Positions 53,863 through 63,046 of a stretch of DNA of 64,000 nucleotides are shown here, piece after piece. Source of the stretch: Tenuifilaceae bacterium CYCD (GTDB taxonomy: Bacteria; Bacteroidota; Bacteroidia; Bacteroidales; Tenuifilaceae). The translations under genes were made by a program, and so were the position numbers. The stretch is taken from assembly GCA_036322835.1 (NCBI GenBank), contig AP027304.1:558001-622000 (forward strand), written 5' to 3'. Under the pieces are notes generated by a model. That model was not told the DNA's origin, made no database searches, and worked only from the letters and a program-made list of their open reading frames with translations. Numbering within the stretch: the first letter of the stretch is position 1; each line of letters opens with the position of its first letter.

Positions 53863-53897
53863 TGTAAGAATGGTATTATAACAATTTCATTCTTACA
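53863..53897 (-). terminator. Hairpin at the end of the HesA-like gene
   Basis: TGTAAGAATG (53863-53872) and CATTCTTACA (53888-53897) are perfect 10-bp arms with a 15-nt loop overlapping the HesA-like stop codon (53893). No T-run is obvious, so termination is uncertain. Confidence 0.5.
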
Positions 53898-54603
53898 GTG
53901 TGCAGTCTTTAGTGGGGTATGCACCTAACTCCAAAATTTCGTACTCTTGCTCCAGAGTATTTATAATCAAAACTCGATTTCGAAGCAAACGCCCCTTCCC
54001 AGTAAGAATTTTCAGTACTTCAGAAACCTCTATGGATGCTACTAGTGCTGGAGTAAAGGATGGATTTCCGAGTTCCTGCTCAATGCCTTTGTTTTGGCTA
54101 GTATGGTATATATAGTTTAATGTATTATCATTAGGAAAAATAGTAGTTACCTGCCCATACCACCCTGCAATTGCCCCATGCACCATCGGAGTATGGTTTA
54201 TTGCAGCATATTTCTGCAGAATAAAACGCGAAACAACACTGTCGAGGGCATCGCAAATTACATCGAAACCTTTTGTAATTTCCCCGGCATTACTCTCATC
54301 TAAGAAGACTTGCAACGCATTTAACTTAATGTCTGGATTTATTATTGCAACATGCTTCTTCGCTGCAAAAGCCTTTGATTCTCCTATATTCATGCTATGA
54401 GAAAACAGTTGTCTATTGAGGTTCGTTTCATCAAACGTATCGGCATCAACAGCAGTAATAAGTCCTACTCCCAATCGGGCAAGTTGTTCAACAATGTGCC
54501 CGCCAAGTCCCCCACAACCTACAACCAGAACTTTTTTTTCGCGCAAGGAGAGATTTTCCTCGTGCGAAAGCATGTTCTCATTTTTTAAATATCGTTTCTG
54601 CAT
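53893..54603 (-). CDS. HesA/MoeB/ThiF-family adenylyltransferase
   Basis: A 236-residue E1-like enzyme activating the C-terminal Gly-Gly of a ubiquitin-fold sulfur carrier. The ATP loop is VLVVGCGGLGGHIVEQLARL, the Arg finger is NLNRQLFSH, and the central Asp is in VICDALDSVVSRF. The zinc-binding cysteines of MoeB are absent. It is 36 nt after the MoaD-like gene, which is its obvious partner, in a cluster with AOR, so it probably serves tungstopterin sulfur insertion. Confidence 0.88.
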   Translation of the reverse strand: MQKRYLKNENMLSHEENLSLREKKVLVVGCGGLGGHIVEQLARLGVGLITAVDADTFDETNLNRQLFSHSMNIGESKAFAAKKHVAIINPDIKLNALQVFLDESNAGEITKGFDVICDALDSVVSRFILQKYAAINHTPMVHGAIAGWYGQVTTIFPNDNTLNYIYHTSQNKGIEQELGNPSFTPALVASIEVSEVLKILTGKGRLLRNRVLIINTLEQEYEILELGAYPTKDCTL

Positions 54604-54639
54604 ATTCCTGAAAATTTGGCTTAAACTATCAATTCTAAA

Positions 54640-54864
54640 TTAGCCTCCACCTACCGGAGGAAATATGCTAACCGTGTCCCCATCTTTAAGAGACTGGTCA
54701 AATGCACAATCTCTTCCATTAACAAACAGAATGGCAACTTCGGTAGCAGGGATGTTGAGTTTTTCAAAAATATCTGCAGGGGTTGCTGCGTCTAAGAAAT
54801 TTATCAGTTGCTCTTTTTCTCTTCCTTCACGTAAAGTTGCAAATAGTTTTACTTTAACTTGCAT
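54640..54864 (-). CDS. MoaD/ThiS-like sulfur carrier protein
   Basis: A 74-residue ubiquitin-fold protein ending FPPVGGG, whose terminal Gly-Gly is adenylated and thiocarboxylated. The beta-grasp pattern (MQVKVKLFATLREGREKEQL, DGDTVSIFPPVGGG) is clear. It lies between the radical SAM maturase and the HesA-like gene. Its neighbours suggest it feeds pterin dithiolene sulfur for the AOR cofactor. Confidence 0.86.
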   Translation of the reverse strand: MQVKVKLFATLREGREKEQLINFLDAATPADIFEKLNIPATEVAILFVNGRDCAFDQSLKDGDTVSIFPPVGGG

Positions 54865-54925
54865 AACATTATTGGCATAATTTAGAGTGTAGAGATTACA
54901 ATGTACTCAATCAATTTTAAATAGT

Positions 54926-55972
54926 TCAAATACAAAACACAAATTTTCTGGCCCACAAACAGTCGGCACAGCTGGGTTCTAATCCATCGCAGTCAAAGTC
55001 TGTGTTGTGAATAAGGCTACAGCCCTCAACCAAATCGCAATCGGGGCATGACGGGTAATGGTTGTTATAAATTCTTTTTCGAAATCCTACATAATTTGCC
55101 CCAGTCCATATATTCGAGAGTGATCTATCTGCAATATTGCCAAAACTGAATTGTTTTAGGGTTTTAGAACGTCCAAATACAACTTCGCTGCCCTCGTGGC
55201 TAAATCGGTAGCAAGGCACCACCTCGCCTCTGGATGTGATATACGTTGCATTACCGTAAACAAATGCGCAACCCCTCTCTGTCTTTAATTCTGTTTCAGG
55301 GAAATGAACCCGTAAGCCTCGCTTGAAGGAATAGTTACGGATTTTATGGAAGAGCTGCTTAAGCCGGATGTTGTCATAACGCTGATATAGAATATCATCG
55401 GCTTGAACTGGATGCTGTGGTAATAGGTGAGAAATAATCAGGTTGTGAATTCTTTTCTCCGCAAGTATATCCATCAGCGGAAAAATATCCTGAATATTCA
55501 ACTTTGAGGCCACAAATTGAATGTCCAGTCTTGGCGTTTCTAAATTATTTTCTTGCTTTAGCATGTTTATGAAATCAATCGAGGATATTAAATCGGCAAA
55601 TGACACGCCTCTACCCTGAATCATTTGTTGCTCCATGCCATCAATTGAAATAACCACGAGGCTAATCCCCGCAAGTATATCTCGGTTGAGTTTTTCTCTA
55701 ATTAGTGTTCCGTTTGTAGTAACCCAAACCTGCTTGCCCTGAAAAAAATCAACAGTTTGCTGAAGGTATGGTGAAAGCAAGGGTTCCCCCATACCGCCAA
55801 GTACGATTGTTTCGACTGACTTTATTTCTTTGATTTGGGTTAGGGCTTGCATCCATATATCTTTTTGCATATCAAGAGGATTTTCAACCCATTGATGCCG
55901 ATAGCAGATGCTGCAGCTGAGGTTACAGCAATCGGTAAGTTCAATGTATACTTTCTTGAGCAGATACTCCAT
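54926..55972 (-). CDS. Radical SAM/SPASM protein of the AOR locus
   Basis: A 348-residue enzyme with the radical SAM cluster LTDCCNLSCSICYRHQW (CX3CX2C) and barrel segments VLGGMGEPLLSPYL and VWVTTNGTLI. The C-terminal 90 residues carry a cysteine-rich SPASM-type region: CPDCDLVEGCSLIHN, DCDGLEPSCADCLW. It sits directly downstream of AOR and upstream of moaD, which is the usual place of the tungsten-cofactor oxidoreductase radical SAM maturase. The role in modifying AOR or its cofactor is inferred from context. Confidence 0.8.
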   Translation of the reverse strand: MEYLLKKVYIELTDCCNLSCSICYRHQWVENPLDMQKDIWMQALTQIKEIKSVETIVLGGMGEPLLSPYLQQTVDFFQGKQVWVTTNGTLIREKLNRDILAGISLVVISIDGMEQQMIQGRGVSFADLISSIDFINMLKQENNLETPRLDIQFVASKLNIQDIFPLMDILAEKRIHNLIISHLLPQHPVQADDILYQRYDNIRLKQLFHKIRNYSFKRGLRVHFPETELKTERGCAFVYGNATYITSRGEVVPCYRFSHEGSEVVFGRSKTLKQFSFGNIADRSLSNIWTGANYVGFRKRIYNNHYPSCPDCDLVEGCSLIHNTDFDCDGLEPSCADCLWARKFVFCI

Positions 55973-56019
55973 TTATTGATTTTTCCGGGTTGAAAATCGC
56001 ACATTGTTTAACCTAAAAA

Positions 56020-56046
56020 CAACAGCAGCCCTTAGGGTTGCTGTTG
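56020..56046 (-). terminator. Hairpin between AOR and its radical SAM partner
   Basis: CAACAGCAGCCC (56020-56031) and GGGTTGCTGTTG (56035-56046) pair over 12 bp with one mismatch and a 3-nt loop. It lies 15 nt past the AOR stop. It may lower expression of the downstream maturation genes relative to AOR. Confidence 0.6.
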
Positions 56047-56061
56047 CTAAAGTGTAAATAC

Positions 56062-57861
56062 CTAAAAAGAAAGGCCCAATGAATTTAGTTTTTCTTTTGT
56101 GGGAATACCTTTTTCATCCCAGCCTCTTGCCTTGTAGTACAATGGTAAAAGTTCTGCCAACCCACTTTTCTGCCCTTTTGAAGGGCCTCCTTGTATTGCA
56201 TCCTCCATCAACCGTTTAGGTAGTTTATCTTCCGATGGATCGATACCTGCTTTCAAATTCCATACCCGCTCCAGGTTCCAAATTCGATCACCAGCCTCAA
56301 GAATATCGGCAGCAGTGTGTTTCTTGCCCGTTACGGCAGTAAACATATCGGCATAATCATCGGCTGTAAGAGCAAACGAGGTGAACAAGCATAGTCCGCA
56401 GGAATCGATAAAAGCAGTAAGATCCTGAAAAATCTTAACCCATTCGGGTTTCCCGTTTAGTTCAGTTCTGTCCAGTTTCTCTGGTAATCCTAGAATTTCA
56501 GGGGAGATCAGATACCCCCTTACATGGCATCCTCCGCGGTTAGATGTAGCATACTGTAACCCTTGCCCTTGTATACCCCGTGGATCATAGGCTGGTAGTT
56601 CTTGTTTTTTTACGCTCATGGATAATTCTGGGTGTCCGTATGCCTCTGCAAGACGATACGATCCCTCGGCCATTTTGCTGGCCAATTTACCATCACGACG
56701 TCCAAGTTTCTTAACCCACTCCACCATACTGTCGCTATCGCCAAATTTTAAACCAAGACCATCCAGTTCATCATCCTTGATATAGCCTTTTTGGTAAAGT
56801 TCCATAGCTGTGGCAATGGTTACCCCTGCCGAAATAGTGTCGAGCCCCATTTCGTTTGACCAGAAGTTGGCTTTAATGGCCGCTTTTAAATCCGAAGAAC
56901 CGCAAGCTCCACTGAAAGCCCATACACTTTCGTATTCTGGACCACCAGTTTCAATATCGTCGGCTTTAACGTAACGACCACAGGCAATTGGGCACCCAAA
57001 GCAAGCCTCGCGCTTGATAAGGTATTTTTCAGACATGGCTTCACCGCTTACCTCTTCAGCCTTATCGAAGTATGATTCTTGAAAGTTTTTGGTTGGAAAC
57101 ACACCCGCTTCGTTAATTATATTCACCAACACATTGGTGCCATAAGTAGGTAACCCCGATCCAGTAACCCCATTGTCCTTAATTTGTCCTCTACCTTTTT
57201 TAACAACCTCTTTAAGAGCATCAGGATCGGCTACTGTCGGTTTATAACTTCCCTTAATCACTATGGCTTTTAGGTTTTTACTACCCACAACAGCACCTAC
57301 TCCAGAACGGCCTGCAGCACGATTTAGGTCGTTCATCACTGCGGCAATTTTCGACAAGTTTTCGCCGGCAGGTCCAATGCAAAGCACCTTGGCTTTTTCA
57401 GGGGCAATCTTCATGAGTTCATTGGTTGTTTCGATGGTGGTTTTGCCCCATAAGCCAGAGGCATCGCGGAACTCAATTTTGTCATCCTCAATAAATATTG
57501 AAGTTGGCTTGTTGGCCTTGCCCTCAATTACCATGGCATCATAACCAGCAAACTTCATCTCCGCACCCCAGTATCCGCCTGAATTTGAACTGGCGATAGT
57601 GCCTGTTAGCGGCGATTTGGTCACCACCATGTACCTTCCTCCCGCAGGAGTTGGAGTGCCTGTCATTGGTCCCGTGGCAATTATCACCTTGTTTTTGGGG
57701 TCAAACGCATCGATGTTTGGATCTACCTCGTCAAAAAATATTTTCGATCCAAATCCGCGTCCCCCTATAAATTTTATTGCCTCTTCATGGTTCAACTCCT
57801 CGAATCTGTAACTAAGATTCGTAAGGTCAATCCTTAAGATTTTTCCACTGTATCCGTACAT
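56062..57861 (-). CDS. aor: Aldehyde:ferredoxin oxidoreductase (tungsten type)
   Basis: A 599-residue enzyme oxidising aldehydes to acids with ferredoxin as partner, using bis-tungstopterin and one 4Fe-4S cluster. The N-terminal domain has GGRGFGSKIFFDEVD and the pterin-binding KSPLTGTIASSNSGGYWG. Cluster cysteines are in REACFGCPIACGRYV and the fourth in FIDSCGLCLF. RAAGRSGVGAVVGSKNLKAI is also typical of AOR. Length is as expected (about 600). It is the first gene of the cofactor-maturation cluster and diverges from an AcoR-like regulator. Confidence 0.93.
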   Translation of the reverse strand: MYGYSGKILRIDLTNLSYRFEELNHEEAIKFIGGRGFGSKIFFDEVDPNIDAFDPKNKVIIATGPMTGTPTPAGGRYMVVTKSPLTGTIASSNSGGYWGAEMKFAGYDAMVIEGKANKPTSIFIEDDKIEFRDASGLWGKTTIETTNELMKIAPEKAKVLCIGPAGENLSKIAAVMNDLNRAAGRSGVGAVVGSKNLKAIVIKGSYKPTVADPDALKEVVKKGRGQIKDNGVTGSGLPTYGTNVLVNIINEAGVFPTKNFQESYFDKAEEVSGEAMSEKYLIKREACFGCPIACGRYVKADDIETGGPEYESVWAFSGACGSSDLKAAIKANFWSNEMGLDTISAGVTIATAMELYQKGYIKDDELDGLGLKFGDSDSMVEWVKKLGRRDGKLASKMAEGSYRLAEAYGHPELSMSVKKQELPAYDPRGIQGQGLQYATSNRGGCHVRGYLISPEILGLPEKLDRTELNGKPEWVKIFQDLTAFIDSCGLCLFTSFALTADDYADMFTAVTGKKHTAADILEAGDRIWNLERVWNLKAGIDPSEDKLPKRLMEDAIQGGPSKGQKSGLAELLPLYYKARGWDEKGIPTKEKLNSLGLSF

Positions 57862-58138
57862 ATTCTAGTTTTTTTAATTAGTATTAAATGATTTTGTTTC
57901 TTATATTCAATTAGCAAGCCAAACAATATAATATATTGATATACTTAATACTATAATTAAGTTTATTGTAAATCCAGATCGATAAGCGAAAAAAGTGTTT
58001 GGAAATTGAACAGATTTCCCCTATCTTTATGTTCAATATTTTTACACTGAAAAGAATGCGAACTGCAAATGATTGCATATTAACCGATAATGGAGCAATG
58101 CCTAAGTTTGAAATATCTTTTTTAAAATATAGAAGAGT
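57862..58138. promoter_or_regulatory. Divergent AOR/regulator intergenic region with dyads
   Basis: A 277-bp AT-rich region. CAATATAATATATTG (57924-57938) is a near-palindrome with 7-bp arms, and ACTTAAT (57943-57949) / ATTAAGT (57956-57962) is a second dyad. Both lie 63-101 bp upstream of the AOR start. I find no GG-N10-GC sigma-54 promoter pattern on either strand. Confidence 0.45.
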
Positions 58139-60067
58139 ATGAATAACAAGAACGCTACAAAAAAAGAGATTATACGAAAATCGCATCAGCGATGCGAAAA
58201 ATACGGGGTAAACAAAGAACAAGTCTTTCCTAGTATTATCCTAAATGATAATGAGGTTTCAAGCCATCTGCTCCAAAACGAATATTTACTCAGAATAGCA
58301 TCGCCATTCATTGATATTATTTACAATGCAGTGGCCAACTCTGGCTTCTTTATCCTTCTCACCGATAATAAGGGATGCATTCTCCGATCGGTTGGGGATT
58401 CGGATATAATTGCCGAATCGGAGAAGTTAAACATGGTGGTGGGAGCATATATGAACGAGGAGAGCATAGGAACCAACGCAATGGGAACTGCCATCAGCGA
58501 GAACCAACCTATTCAGGTAACTGCAGCGGAGCATTTTATTTCGGCATACCATAGATGGACCTGTTCGGCGGCGCCCATTCATAATAGCAAAGATGAAATT
58601 ATTGGAACGCTCAACCTTACTGGTGAAAGCCATTTAGTACACCCTCATACTCTTGGATTGGTGGTAGCTGCAGTTCAAGCAATTAAAAACCAAATAATTG
58701 CCGACAACGCCATGGAACGGGTTAATGAAACTTTCTTTTACATGGAATCTATCATAGAATCGGTTTCTTCGGGCATTATTGCAATTGATAATTTTGGTAA
58801 AATTAAAACCATTAATAATTGGGCCGCAACCATGCTCAGTTTAAAAAAAGATAAGTCCATCGATATTTCCATTAATAAAGTTCTTCCTTCTTGGAAAGAT
58901 ATTTTTGGGCGGCTTGCCAGTGGTGAAACTTATACAGATACGGACACTGCATTCATAGTTAATGGAACGAAAGAACGGTTTGATTTGAGCGCATATCCCA
59001 TCCTCGATGCAAAACATAAAATAATAGGAATCGTAATGGTAATTAAAGTATTGCAAAAGATTTACAATCTAGTAAACAAATACACAGGCATGCTGGCTTA
59101 CTACACTTTCGAGGATATTATTGGCAATAGCCCCGAATTTAGACAGGTTATTGAGCATGCCATGCAAATATCAGAATCGACATCGACAGTACTTTTAATG
59201 GGTGAAAGCGGCACTGGCAAAGAATTGATAGCCCAGAGTATACACAACGCCAGTTCAAGGCGAAACTCGGTATTTATTGCTGTTAATTGTGGCGCTTTAC
59301 CCAAAAGTCTTATTGAAAGTGAGTTGTTTGGCTACGAAGAGGGCGCTTTCACTGATTCGAAAAAAGGTGGCTATGCCGGAAAATTCGAACTAGCCAATGG
59401 GGGAACAATCTTTTTGGACGAAATAGGTGAAATGCCACTTGATATGCAGGTAAATTTGTTGAGAGTGTTGCAGGAGGGTTACGTTACACGGGTAGGTGGT
59501 TCCAAGAATATTCCGGTTAATGTAAGAGTAATTGCAGCCACAAAGAAGAATCTTATTGAGGAGGTGCAAAAAGGCACCTTTCGCGAGGATCTTTTTTATA
59601 GGCTCAGCGTCATACCTTTGTTTATTCCGCCATTACGGAAACGGGGCAATGATAAAAACATCCTTTTTGAATATTTTCTAAAAATTAAAGCTCAGAAGTT
59701 AAACAAGCAGATTCCGGCTATATCCAATCAACTTTTGGAAAAGATTGCAAACTATGAGTGGCCTGGAAATGTAAGAGAACTGGAAAACTTTGTTGAAAAC
59801 ATTGTAAATTTTAATGGTGCTAGCAGCTACGATATTACAAATCAGTCAGCAAGCAGTGAAATAAATTCAGAAGCGCATATAGCTTACCGCAACAGTTACG
59901 AGTTAAAAAGAGGTGCGGATTTTTCGCTTGAGGAGCTGGAAAAGCAGACTATTAAAGAGTATATTACTAGTTTAAAAGGTAATATGTCGCAGGTAAGTCG
60001 CAAACTAGGCATTAGCCGAACGACATTGTACTCCAAAATGAGAAAATATAATATCAAGGCAAGTTAG
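58139..60067 (+). CDS. AcoR-like AAA+ regulator with altered GAFTGA loop
   Basis: A 642-residue regulator. The N-terminal half has a GAF domain ([20 protein letters not shown], typical of AcoR) and a PAS-like segment (about 205-300). The AAA+ domain (about 325-555) has Walker [13 protein letters not shown] (about 355) and Walker [13 protein letters not shown]. The sigma-54-contact loop reads GAFTDS at about 401, not GAFTGA. The C-terminal Fis-type HTH is [20 protein letters not shown]. It is divergent from AOR and probably controls it in response to a small ligand. Confidence 0.9.
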   Translation: MNNKNATKKEIIRKSHQRCEKYGVNKEQVFPSIILNDNEVSSHLLQNEYLLRIASPFIDIIYNAVANSGFFILLTDNKGCILRSVGDSDIIAESEKLNMVVGAYMNEESIGTNAMGTAISENQPIQVTAAEHFISAYHRWTCSAAPIHNSKDEIIGTLNLTGESHLVHPHTLGLVVAAVQAIKNQIIADNAMERVNETFFYMESIIESVSSGIIAIDNFGKIKTINNWAATMLSLKKDKSIDISINKVLPSWKDIFGRLASGETYTDTDTAFIVNGTKERFDLSAYPILDAKHKIIGIVMVIKVLQKIYNLVNKYTGMLAYYTFEDIIGNSPEFRQVIEHAMQISESTSTVLLMGESGTGKELIAQSIHNASSRRNSVFIAVNCGALPKSLIESELFGYEEGAFTDSKKGGYAGKFELANGGTIFLDEIGEMPLDMQVNLLRVLQEGYVTRVGGSKNIPVNVRVIAATKKNLIEEVQKGTFREDLFYRLSVIPLFIPPLRKRGNDKNILFEYFLKIKAQKLNKQIPAISNQLLEKIANYEWPGNVRELENFVENIVNFNGASSYDITNQSASSEINSEAHIAYRNSYELKRGADFSLEELEKQTIKEYITSLKGNMSQVSRKLGISRTTLYSKMRKYNIKAS

Positions 60068-60132
60068 CACTATATAGATAGGTTTAATTATCGAAAACTA
60101 GTTGTATATAGTAAAAACTTCGTGTCGAGCAT

Positions 60133-60188
60133 TTGAAAAGCAATCGTTAAGGTGTTTATCAACATAAATTAAAACGACTGCTTTTCAA
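60133..60188. terminator. Bidirectional hairpin between convergent genes
   Basis: TTGAAAAGCAATCGTT (60133-60148) and AACGACTGCTTTTCAA (60173-60188) pair over 16 bp with one mismatch and a 24-nt loop. It separates the regulator (+) and the ArsP-like permease (-). Confidence 0.6.
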
Positions 60189-60210
60189 TTGCTAAATAAG
60201 TGATTATGGG

Positions 60211-61233
60211 CTAAAATATCCAGTTAAATAAAAAGCCAACTACCATAATACCGCCTCCAACAATACCAACAAAAGTCAATATTAGTCGAATGGTCAAAAC
60301 CTTTCTTAAAATAATTATCTCGGGTAAAGAAAGGCCTATTACCGACATCATAAATGCCAGTGCAGTTCCAAGCGATGCACCCTTCTCAATTAATACCGAA
60401 ACAATAGGAACAATGCCTGCAGCATTGGAATACAATGGAATTCCTACAAGTATTGATAATGGCACTGAATACCAAGCCGATTTTCCCATTAAGCTAGCCA
60501 TAAAATCCTCAGGAACATAGCCGTGCGCACCTGCTCCAACGGCAATGCCCAGCGCAACATAAATCCATACCTTACCAACAATTTCCTTAACGGCAGCATA
60601 TCCTTGATTAATTCGGTTGGCAAATGTTAATTGCTTTTCGTCTAATCCGCTATTTTCAACTTTTGTTTGATAAACCCAAGGTTCTACCCATTTCTCAAGT
60701 TTTAGCAATCCAATTACCCAACCCGAAATTATTGCTATAATAAGACCTGTCCCAATGTATATTGCGGCCACCTTCCATCCAAACATTCCATAAAGAAGCA
60801 CCACGGCAACCTCGTTAATCATTGGAGCTGCAATCAAAAACGAGAATGTTACACCAAGCGGAACTCCAGACTCAACAAAACCTAGAAACAAAGGAATCGC
60901 AGAGCAAGAACAGAATGGCGTTACAATGCCCAAACAGGCAGCCATTACATTTCCTGTAAAAGTCTTTTTACCTTCTAACGCCTTTCGAGTTCGTTCTGGG
61001 GTGAAGAAAGTGCGAATAATTCCTACTAAGAAAATGATTAGCGTAAGCAGTAAAATTACTTTCGGAAACTCGTAAATGAAAAAGCGAAGAGTTTCTGTTA
61101 GATGAGTTCCCTTTGTCAGCCCAAAAACAGAAAGAACCAGCCAATCCGTAATGGGCTGAAGGTAATGATACACCAAATACCAAACAGGCAATAGTACCAA
61201 CGGAAACCAAACCGAACTATAAAATTTCTTCAT
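60211..61233 (-). CDS. ArsP-like permease (organoarsenical efflux type)
   Basis: A 340-residue membrane permease of the PF03773 type with about eight helices. The signature TPFCSCSAIPLFLGFVESGV lies in the central part, followed by FLIAAPMINEVAVVLLYG. ArsP proteins export trivalent organoarsenicals such as methylarsenite. It starts 9 nt after the ArsG-like stop and is the last gene of ars operon 2. Confidence 0.84.
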   Translation of the reverse strand: MKKFYSSVWFPLVLLPVWYLVYHYLQPITDWLVLSVFGLTKGTHLTETLRFFIYEFPKVILLLTLIIFLVGIIRTFFTPERTRKALEGKKTFTGNVMAACLGIVTPFCSCSAIPLFLGFVESGVPLGVTFSFLIAAPMINEVAVVLLYGMFGWKVAAIYIGTGLIIAIISGWVIGLLKLEKWVEPWVYQTKVENSGLDEKQLTFANRINQGYAAVKEIVGKVWIYVALGIAVGAGAHGYVPEDFMASLMGKSAWYSVPLSILVGIPLYSNAAGIVPIVSVLIEKGASLGTALAFMMSVIGLSLPEIIILRKVLTIRLILTFVGIVGGGIMVVGFLFNWIF

Positions 61234-61242
61234 ACCGATATA

Positions 61243-61944
61243 TCAAAAAAATACTCTAATAATGTAGTAAATACCAATTGCTATGAATAGCAACGCAATC
61301 ATCCTCCTAAACCATATTTCGAAGGTTTTAACCCTGTGATACAAGCCACCTATGCCAGATACCGTATAGGCTAGCACCCACGAGAAAATAATCACTGGAA
61401 TTCCTGTAGCAATGGCAAAAACAATTGGCAAGTACAGTCCCGATGCGCTGCTTACCGACATTGGAACAAGCATCCCAAAGAAAAGAACTCCGCTATACGG
61501 ACAAAATGCTAGGGCAAAAACAACTCCCAGCAAAATAGCATCGTAAGAGTTCCACGTGGTTTTATTCTGCATTCGGGTAGACAACCTATTCATTGCAGGG
61601 AATTGTAACTTGATAAAGTCGAGCATAAATAAGCCGATTACAATAAGCAGTGGCCCTATTATCTTCTCGCCATATCGCTGAAAAAATCCAGAAAACTTAA
61701 GTTGATCTACCCCAAAGAAAATAATCAACGGTATTGCTGTATAGGTAATCGCTCGTCCTAAAGTATATAAGATTCCATTGAAGAATACTCTGTGCTTATT
61801 CTCAATATCTCTACTAATAAAGCCCACTGCGGTTATGTTTGTTGCTAACGGGCAAGGACTAATTGCTGTCATCAACCCAAGCAAAAATGCAGAGAACCAA
61901 GGAGCCGAACTGCTATCGATAAGCGAACTAAGTAAACCCTCCAT
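61243..61944 (-). CDS. ArsG-like CcdA/DsbD-fold permease
   Basis: A 233-residue membrane protein with six helices of the CcdA/DsbD type. A Cys in LMTAISPCPLATNITAVGF and another in LAFCPYSGVLFFGMLVP are the expected redox cysteines. In Bacteroides vulgatus a related gene (arsG) sits in an ars operon with arsE and arsF and has been proposed to act on aromatic arsenicals. Here it lies 20 nt after the ArsF-like gene. Function by family and context only. Confidence 0.8.
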   Translation of the reverse strand: MEGLLSSLIDSSSAPWFSAFLLGLMTAISPCPLATNITAVGFISRDIENKHRVFFNGILYTLGRAITYTAIPLIIFFGVDQLKFSGFFQRYGEKIIGPLLIVIGLFMLDFIKLQFPAMNRLSTRMQNKTTWNSYDAILLGVVFALAFCPYSGVLFFGMLVPMSVSSASGLYLPIVFAIATGIPVIIFSWVLAYTVSGIGGLYHRVKTFEIWFRRMIALLFIAIGIYYIIRVFF

Positions 61945-61964
61945 CTTATTGTCAGTTTGTCAAA

Positions 61965-62381
61965 TTAGAGCAACTTGTCAATTTTCTCCTTCATAATTTG
62001 CTTAAACTTATCGGGATTGCTGCGGGCATTCATAAAACCATCGTTGGTAATATTTATTTTCTGATCGCCGCAAACTATTAGTAAGGTTTGTCCCGAAATA
62101 CCTAATTTTTCGGCTATTGCTTTGCTGCTATCGTCATCTAAATTGATAGATTGAAAAGATATTTTGCCAGATTTCAGCTGTTCAGCATAAAGTGTTTCAA
62201 TGTTTTTCTGGGCTTCGGCCTCTACGGTTTTACAGGTAACACATCTACTTGTAAAATGAAAATAGTAAACTTCGATATTTCCAGAAGTAAACGCAGTTTT
62301 ATTCTTAGCATCGCCCTGTGCTTTACACGAAGTACTCATTAAAACTGTAAATAGAATAGATAGAAAGTATAGATTTCTCAT
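61965..62381 (-). CDS. ArsF-like thiol lipoprotein
   Basis: A 138-residue exported protein. The N-terminus (NLYFLSILFTVLMSTSCKAQ) is a lipoprotein-like signal with a Cys as the lipid site. A thioredoxin-like CxxC occurs in FTSRCVTCKTVEAEAQ. The remaining part, GISGQTLLIVCGDQKIN, resembles the ArsF family seen beside ArsG in Bacteroidota. It may deliver electrons through the ArsG-like membrane protein. Family assignment is from pattern and neighbours. Confidence 0.72.
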   Translation of the reverse strand: MRNLYFLSILFTVLMSTSCKAQGDAKNKTAFTSGNIEVYYFHFTSRCVTCKTVEAEAQKNIETLYAEQLKSGKISFQSINLDDDSSKAIAEKLGISGQTLLIVCGDQKINITNDGFMNARSNPDKFKQIMKEKIDKLL

Positions 62382-62393
62382 ACTGTTTATTCC

Positions 62394-62630
62394 TTATTTC
62401 TTCTCAATTAGACTTTTAATTTCGGATATATTTGGAAGGCGGCCACTCAAAACAACCTTTCCATCAATAACCAATGCTGGAGTATGCATAATTCCGTAAC
62501 TCATAATTTTGACAATATCCTCCACCTTCTCGATGTTTGCATCTACTCCAAGATCAGCAACCGCTTCGCGGGCTAACTTTTCTAGTGCCTTGCACTTTGG
62601 GCACCCAGTGCCTAATACTTTAATTTCCAT
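62394..62630 (-). CDS. Small thioredoxin-like redox protein (ArsE-like position)
   Basis: A 78-residue glutaredoxin/thioredoxin-fold protein with GTGCPKCKALEKLAREAV at the active site and HTPALVIDGKVVLSGRLPN (cis-Pro loop) near the C-terminus. It belongs to the redox-active-disulfide protein 2 group. It is 12 nt upstream of the ArsF-like gene and could pass electrons to it. Confidence 0.86.
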   Translation of the reverse strand: MEIKVLGTGCPKCKALEKLAREAVADLGVDANIEKVEDIVKIMSYGIMHTPALVIDGKVVLSGRLPNISEIKSLIEKK

Positions 62631-62707
62631 ATTGCTACTTTTTAAGGTTTATTGTTTGAATATTGAACAGGAAATGTTGAATGAATATTTTCGTTGTTTT
62701 CACTTCT

Positions 62708-63037
62708 TCATTCACAAATCGATGTTCTTTGTTCTTTATTTCTCTTCTCAAAGAATTCACCAAACAGAAGTTTTGCCTCATCCCAATTCTCCCTTCTGAT
62801 GCAATACTTAATTTTTGGAGGATTAAACTCGCCCTGAATTAAACCTGCATCGCGCAACTCACTTAAATGCTGCGACAAAGTACTGCGGGCAATTGGCAAA
62901 TCGTCCACTATATCACCACTATAGCAGCAGCTCTGGCCTGCAAGTATCTCAAGGATTTGAATTCGAACAGGGTGACTTAATGCCTTGGCGTAGCGGGCAA
63001 TCTTCTCCTGTCCCTCGGTGTATTTCTTTTTCGTCAT
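62708..63037 (-). CDS. arsR: ArsR-family metalloregulator (operon 2)
   Basis: A 109-residue winged-helix repressor: EILAGQSCCYSGDIVDDLPI, ARSTLSQHLSELRDAGLIQG, PKIKYCIRREN. Adjacent cysteines in SCC and one in KYC could bind As(III), and the last residues are SICE. It shares the gene order of operon 1 but is a divergent paralogue. Two TTTCG-N8-CGAAA dyads lie 15-58 bp upstream and are probable operators. It heads the five-gene operon 2. Confidence 0.88.
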   Translation of the reverse strand: MTKKKYTEGQEKIARYAKALSHPVRIQILEILAGQSCCYSGDIVDDLPIARSTLSQHLSELRDAGLIQGEFNPPKIKYCIRRENWDEAKLLFGEFFEKRNKEQRTSICE

Positions 63038-63046
63038 TTCATCAAT

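Noticed and set aside
57862-58138. Sigma-54 promoter upstream of AOR
   Set aside because: Expected from the regulator type, but I found no GG-N10-GC pair on either strand in the intergenic region.
57911-58222. 103-residue minus-strand ORF between AOR and its regulator
   Set aside because: It overlaps the start of the AcoR-like gene on the other strand, is hydrophobic by AT bias and has no motif.
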